From Coprobacillus cateniformis (GTDB lineage Bacteria; Bacillota_I; Bacilli_A; Erysipelotrichales; Coprobacillaceae), in contig NZ_WSNW01000001.1 in assembly GCF_009767585.1 (NCBI RefSeq), positions 2,874,041 through 2,938,040 on the forward strand: a stretch of 64,000 nt of DNA, in the 5' to 3' direction. Each line of letters opens with the position of its first letter. Positions within the stretch are counted from its first letter, which is position 1. A program made the translations under genes and the position numbers. The notes below the pieces were generated by a model. That model was not told where the DNA came from and made no database searches. It saw nothing but the letters and a program-made list of their open reading frames with translations. Positions 60,648-64,000 of the stretch are shown here, piece after piece.

Positions 60648-61415
60648 ATGAATTGTAATAAATGTGGGAAAGAATTAGAGGAGAAAACAGCGTTTTGTCC
60701 GTATTGTGGTGCACCTTTAAATGAAAAGGAACAAGTGGGAGATGGAGAGCAGGTTGAGTCTAAGAATATCGAAGTAAAAGAAGATGTGACAAATCAGTCA
60801 AGCAAAGTTAAAAAACAAATGAATAAGAATAAATTAATTATTATTGGATTCATTGCATTATTAGCTATTGCTGGAATTGGATTTGGGATGAAGACTTATT
60901 TGGATAATAAGGCACGAGAAGAATATGTCATGAATTATAATCAATATGTTGATGATATTGGGGTTTTAAAAATAAAAATGCTAGGCGGAGCAGCAAATGC
61001 TGAAAAAGTATGTAATTTGACTTTGAAAGTATGGTCAAATGCTATCTGGGAGACATCTGATACAAAAACGGATAAATATGTAAAACCAAATGGTAAATTT
61101 GTTTCTGATTTTAATGAAGCACTTACAAATATGACAAAAGATCAAACTGTTATGAATGATAGAGTTGCTTTAAGTTTGCATATTGATGAAACTCAAGAAA
61201 TTATGGATAAAATGAAAAATCCACCTGAAGGATTAGAAGATAAATATGAAACTCTTAAAGAGATGTTTGATATGTATGAAGAGTTTCTAGAGGCGGCAGT
61301 GACACCGTCAGGCTCATATAAGAGTTATAATGAAAATGTCAATGATTTAGATTCCGATTTTATGAAGTTATATAATAAGGTGGATAAATTTGATTTAAAT
61401 CATATATCAAAGTAA
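60648..61415 (+). CDS. Zinc-ribbon membrane protein of unknown function
   Basis: 255 residues. An N-terminal zinc ribbon (CNKCGKE...CPYCGAPL, residues 3-23), a charged linker, a single transmembrane helix (LIIIGFIALLAIAGIGFGM, near 63-82), and an extracytoplasmic helical domain with low-complexity Asp/Asn/Lys. The fold of the C-terminal part is unknown. Single gene. Such cytosolic-ribbon plus outer-domain proteins are common in low-GC Firmicutes with no known role. Confidence 0.75.
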   Translation: MNCNKCGKELEEKTAFCPYCGAPLNEKEQVGDGEQVESKNIEVKEDVTNQSSKVKKQMNKNKLIIIGFIALLAIAGIGFGMKTYLDNKAREEYVMNYNQYVDDIGVLKIKMLGGAANAEKVCNLTLKVWSNAIWETSDTKTDKYVKPNGKFVSDFNEALTNMTKDQTVMNDRVALSLHIDETQEIMDKMKNPPEGLEDKYETLKEMFDMYEEFLEAAVTPSGSYKSYNENVNDLDSDFMKLYNKVDKFDLNHISK

Positions 61416-61463
61416 TGTGTTTGTTAGTATTTTGTAGGATATTTATGATAACTGAAAAAAGAC

Positions 61464-61492
61464 TTGTTTTTATAAAGAATTTTGGCTATAAT
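61464..61492 (+). promoter_or_regulatory. Promoter of pheST
   Basis: TTGTTT (61464-61469), exact 17-bp spacer, TATAAT (61487-61492). Confidence 0.8.
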
Positions 61493-61499
61493 ATGGGAA

Positions 61500-61720
61500 G
61501 TAAACACGATGAAGAGGATAAGTAGATAGAGAATTTGTAGCAGAGAGGAAAACGTAAGCTGAGAGTTTTCTTACAATGTATTTATTGAATTCACCTTGGA
61601 GTGCGACTAATCATCGCCGTCAACACAACGTTACTGTGAATCAAGTGCATAACAGAATTTGTTATGAATTAGGATGGTACCGCGATTATAATCGTTCCTA
61701 GCTGGAACGATTTTTTATTT
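61500..61720 (+). ncRNA. T-box leader (tRNA-Phe) of pheST
   Basis: A 5' leader of about 220 nt. The specifier loop GAATTCACC has TTC (61590-61592), the Phe codon. The conserved T-box core AGGATGGTACCGCG is at 61671-61684. It is followed by the terminator ATCGTTCC-TAGCT-GGAACGAT plus TTTTTATTT (61691-61720). Uncharged tRNA-Phe would favour the antiterminator and switch on pheST. Confidence 0.93.
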
Positions 61721-61734
61721 TGAAGGAGGACAAT

Positions 61735-62769
61735 ATGGACGAGTTATTAAAGATTAAAGAAGAAGCTCTTGCTAAAATTCATGATTGTATATCATTAAAG
61801 GATTTAAATGATTTAAGAGTCTTTTATTTAGGAAAAAAAGGACCAATGCAAGCGGCTATGAAATCTATGAAAAATATGAATCAGGAAGAAAGAGCAACTT
61901 TTGGTCAAGTTTCTAATAAGGTAAAACAAGAAATTACACAAGCTATTGAAAATAAAAAGGTAGCTTTAGAAGAAGCAGAAATGAATGCAAAATTGGCAAG
62001 TGAAAATATTGATATTACTTTACCTAGTACTGCTTTGCCATTAGGAAGTTTGCATCCTTTATCAGTTGTTAAAAATGATATTGAAGAATTGTTTTTAGGA
62101 ATGGGATATCAGATTGCAGAAGGACCTGAAGTTGAAAGTGATCATTTTAACTTTGAGTTAATGAATTTGCCAAAAGGACATCCAGCAAGAGATATGCAGG
62201 ATACTTTCTATATAGATGAAAATACATTAATGAGAACACATACTTCACCAGTTCAGGCACATGCAATGATTGCAGCCGAAGGAAAAGGACCAATTAAAGT
62301 TATTTGTCCAGGAAAAACATATCGTAGAGATGATGATGATGCAACACATTCACATCAATTTATGCAATGTGAAGGATTGGTTATTGATAAGAATATTACT
62401 ATGGCTGATTTAAAAGGAACTTTAGAAGTCTTTGCTAAAAAAATGTTTGGTGAAAAACGTAAAATTCGTTTAAGACCTTCTTATTTCCCATTTACAGAGC
62501 CAAGTGTTGAAGTTGATATTAGCTGTCATAACTGTGAGGGAAAAGGGTGTCCGATGTGTAAACATACTGGCTGGATTGAAATTTTAGGAGCAGGGATGGT
62601 GAATCCTAGAGTTCTTGAAATGTGTGGTTTTGATCCAGAAGTTTACCAGGGATTTGCATTTGGAATTGGATTAGAACGTGTAGCAATGTTAAAATATAAC
62701 ATTGATAATATTCGAGATTTTTATAATAATGATTTAAGATTCTTAAATCAGTTTGGAAGAAAGGGGTAA
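61735..62769 (+). CDS. pheS: Phenylalanine-tRNA ligase alpha subunit
   Basis: 344 residues. An N-terminal coiled coil (1-85), then the class II catalytic core: motif 1 ... GYQIAEGPEVESDHFNFE, motif 2 KTYRRDDDDATHSHQF and motif 3 GFAFGIGLERVAMLKYN. The CHNC...CPMC cysteines form a zinc-like site. It forms alpha2-beta2 with PheT. ATG at 61735 with AAGGAGGAC; an upstream in-frame ATG has no RBS. Confidence 0.97.
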   Translation: MDELLKIKEEALAKIHDCISLKDLNDLRVFYLGKKGPMQAAMKSMKNMNQEERATFGQVSNKVKQEITQAIENKKVALEEAEMNAKLASENIDITLPSTALPLGSLHPLSVVKNDIEELFLGMGYQIAEGPEVESDHFNFELMNLPKGHPARDMQDTFYIDENTLMRTHTSPVQAHAMIAAEGKGPIKVICPGKTYRRDDDDATHSHQFMQCEGLVIDKNITMADLKGTLEVFAKKMFGEKRKIRLRPSYFPFTEPSVEVDISCHNCEGKGCPMCKHTGWIEILGAGMVNPRVLEMCGFDPEVYQGFAFGIGLERVAMLKYNIDNIRDFYNNDLRFLNQFGRKG

Positions 62770-62773
62770 GGGC

Positions 62774-64000
62774 ATGGAAGCAAGTTTAAAATTATTAAAT
62801 GAATATGTAGATATTAGTGATCAAGATCCAGCTGCTCTTGCAGAAATGATTACACGTATTGGATTAGAAGTAGAAGGAATGCATGAATTAGCACATGGTG
62901 ATCAATTGGTTGTAGGGTATGTTAAAGAATGTCAGCCACATCCTGATAGTGACCATTTGAATGTATGTCAAGTAGAAGTGAAACCAGGCGTTGTCACACA
63001 AATTGTTTGTGGTGCTCCTAATGTGTCTGCTGGTCAAAAAGTCATTGTTGCATTACCAGGCTGTAATTTAGGTGAAGGTTTTAAAATTAAAGAAGGAAAA
63101 ATTAGAGGTGAAGTATCTAATGGTATGATTTGTTCAATTGCTGAACTTGGATTAGATGCACGTCTTTTAAAGGAAGAGGATAAAGCGGGTATTCATGTTT
63201 TAGATGAAGAGGCTCCATTAGGTGAAGAGGCATTATCTTATTTAGGATTGAAAGATTATATTTTAGATATTGGATTGACACCTAATCGTAGTGATTGTAT
63301 GGCAATGACTTCATTGGCTTATGAAGTTGCTGCGGTATTAAACAGAAAAGTGAAATTACCTGAAGTTAAAAAATATGATGAATTAGATAGTGACATTCGA
63401 GTTATTGTAGAAACTGATTTGTGTCCTTTCTTTGGAGCTAAGTTAATCAAAGGTGTGAAAACAAAAGAATCACCTCAGTGGTTAAAAAATCATTTATTAG
63501 CAAGTGGAATTAAGCCTATTAATAATATTGTTGATATTTCTAACTATGTCATGCTAGAAACTGGTCAACCTATTCATATGTATGACTATGATAAGATGAA
63601 AGAGAAATCTTTTGTTATTAAAACTGGTTTTCATCAAAAAGCAGTTCTTTTAGATGAAAAAGAGTATGAATTATTGCCAGAAGATATTATTGTTTCTACT
63701 GATCAAGGTATTGGTTGTGTAGCTGGGGTTATGGGAGGAAATGATACGAAGATTGATGACAATACTCGAAATATTGTGATTGAAGTTGCAACATTTGATG
63801 GAGCAACTTTACGTAATACAGCTCGTCGTATGAATTTATTAACTGATGCTTCTCAACATTATATTAAAGGTGCATTGAATACAGCAAATAGTTTTCATGT
63901 TTTAGATCGCTGTGCTGATTTATTAGTACAAGAAGCTGATGCTAGGGAAATTTATAAGACTGTATCAACTGATTTAAATGTGACAGAAAAGATTGTATCT
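62774..64000 (+). CDS. pheT: Phenylalanine-tRNA ligase beta subunit (partial, 3' end outside window)
   Basis: 409 codons visible, open to the right edge. The EMAP-type tRNA-binding domain (about 40-150) has GYVKECQPHPDSDHLNVCQV and IVCGAPNV. Next comes the B3/B4 editing domain (about 205-400): PNRSDCMAM, NNIVDISNYVMLETGQPIHMYD and VAGVMGG. Start ATG 4 nt after pheS with GGGGTAAGGG upstream. The 3' third, with the B5 and anticodon-binding domains, lies outside. Confidence 0.97.
   Translation, partial: MEASLKLLNEYVDISDQDPAALAEMITRIGLEVEGMHELAHGDQLVVGYVKECQPHPDSDHLNVCQVEVKPGVVTQIVCGAPNVSAGQKVIVALPGCNLGEGFKIKEGKIRGEVSNGMICSIAELGLDARLLKEEDKAGIHVLDEEAPLGEEALSYLGLKDYILDIGLTPNRSDCMAMTSLAYEVAAVLNRKVKLPEVKKYDELDSDIRVIVETDLCPFFGAKLIKGVKTKESPQWLKNHLLASGIKPINNIVDISNYVMLETGQPIHMYDYDKMKEKSFVIKTGFHQKAVLLDEKEYELLPEDIIVSTDQGIGCVAGVMGGNDTKIDDNTRNIVIEVATFDGATLRNTARRMNLLTDASQHYIKGALNTANSFHVLDRCADLLVQEADAREIYKTVSTDLNVTEKIVS

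Noticed and set aside
1..64000. CRISPR arrays, insertion sequences, prophage genes, rRNA and tRNA genes
   Set aside because: Looked for regularly spaced repeats, transposase or phage motifs and RNA gene signatures on both strands; none was seen.

Overview
The window is AT-rich, tightly packed chromosomal DNA of a low-GC, anaerobic, spore-forming member of the Bacillota. Supporting genes are a small acid-soluble spore protein gene (sspI), an ydcC-alr pair, infC-rpmI-rplT behind an L20-type leader, a phenylalanine T-box ahead of pheST, flavodiiron protein plus rubredoxin, an Rnf complex, and no respiratory oxidases. An Erysipelotrichia (Coprobacillaceae-like) host fits best, but this is inference from gene content. 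I found no rRNA, tRNA, insertion sequence, prophage or CRISPR array.

Region by region. 1-8.6 kb: end of a HAD phosphatase gene, a GNAT-MazG fusion, two small flavin-binding oxidase-family proteins, a DUF378 protein, a YdcC/LolA-like lipid-binding protein, alanine racemase, a thioredoxin-fold protein without cysteines, a ROK kinase, a 50-residue membrane protein and a class I amidotransferase. 8.7-12.1 kb: CNNM/CBS protein, YihY/BrkB protein, and an RlmCD-like RNA methyltransferase whose catalytic cysteine is gone. 12.6-15.9 kb (minus strand): a redox-defence operon, rclA-trxA-ccdA/tlpA-hxlR. 16-22.2 kb: two tandem YbjQ-like genes, then the Rnf operon C-D-G-E-A-small Cys-rich protein-B. Its RnfD carries two extra FMN-binding domains and its RnfB lacks the usual ferredoxin domain.

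22.4-31.5 kb: DEAD-box helicase, flavodiiron protein, rubredoxin, a MarR-controlled heterodimeric ABC exporter, murB, nitroreductase and a second thioredoxin. 31.5-36.3 kb: HD protein, rRNA m5C methyltransferase, tag, a variant PTS EIIA with Glu in place of the phospho-histidine, and scpAB. 36.3-40.4 kb: a CydDC-like ABC pair with YgbA- and YbaN-family genes behind a promoter overlaid by two palindromes. 40.4-48.2 kb: cold-shock protein, M29 aminopeptidase, prfC, a small Cys-containing protein, a P1B-ATPase-like protein with every catalytic motif lost, glycerate kinase and an RluA-type pseudouridine synthase.

48.2-64 kb: infC-rpmI-rplT, a MarR/FtsX-type ABC operon, M42 peptidase, patatin-like protein, HtrA, two unknown membrane proteins, sspI, a YgjP-like metallopeptidase, a SpoU methyltransferase, an AGCS symporter, a zinc-ribbon membrane protein and pheS-pheT (pheT runs off the end).

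The most interesting signals are intact reading frames whose catalytic residues have been replaced: the P1B-ATPase-like protein, EIIA with a His-to-Glu change, the RlmCD-like protein, and the cysteine-less thioredoxin fold. The remodelled Rnf operon is the other. At least a dozen genes also have their stop codon inside the intrinsic terminator hairpin.
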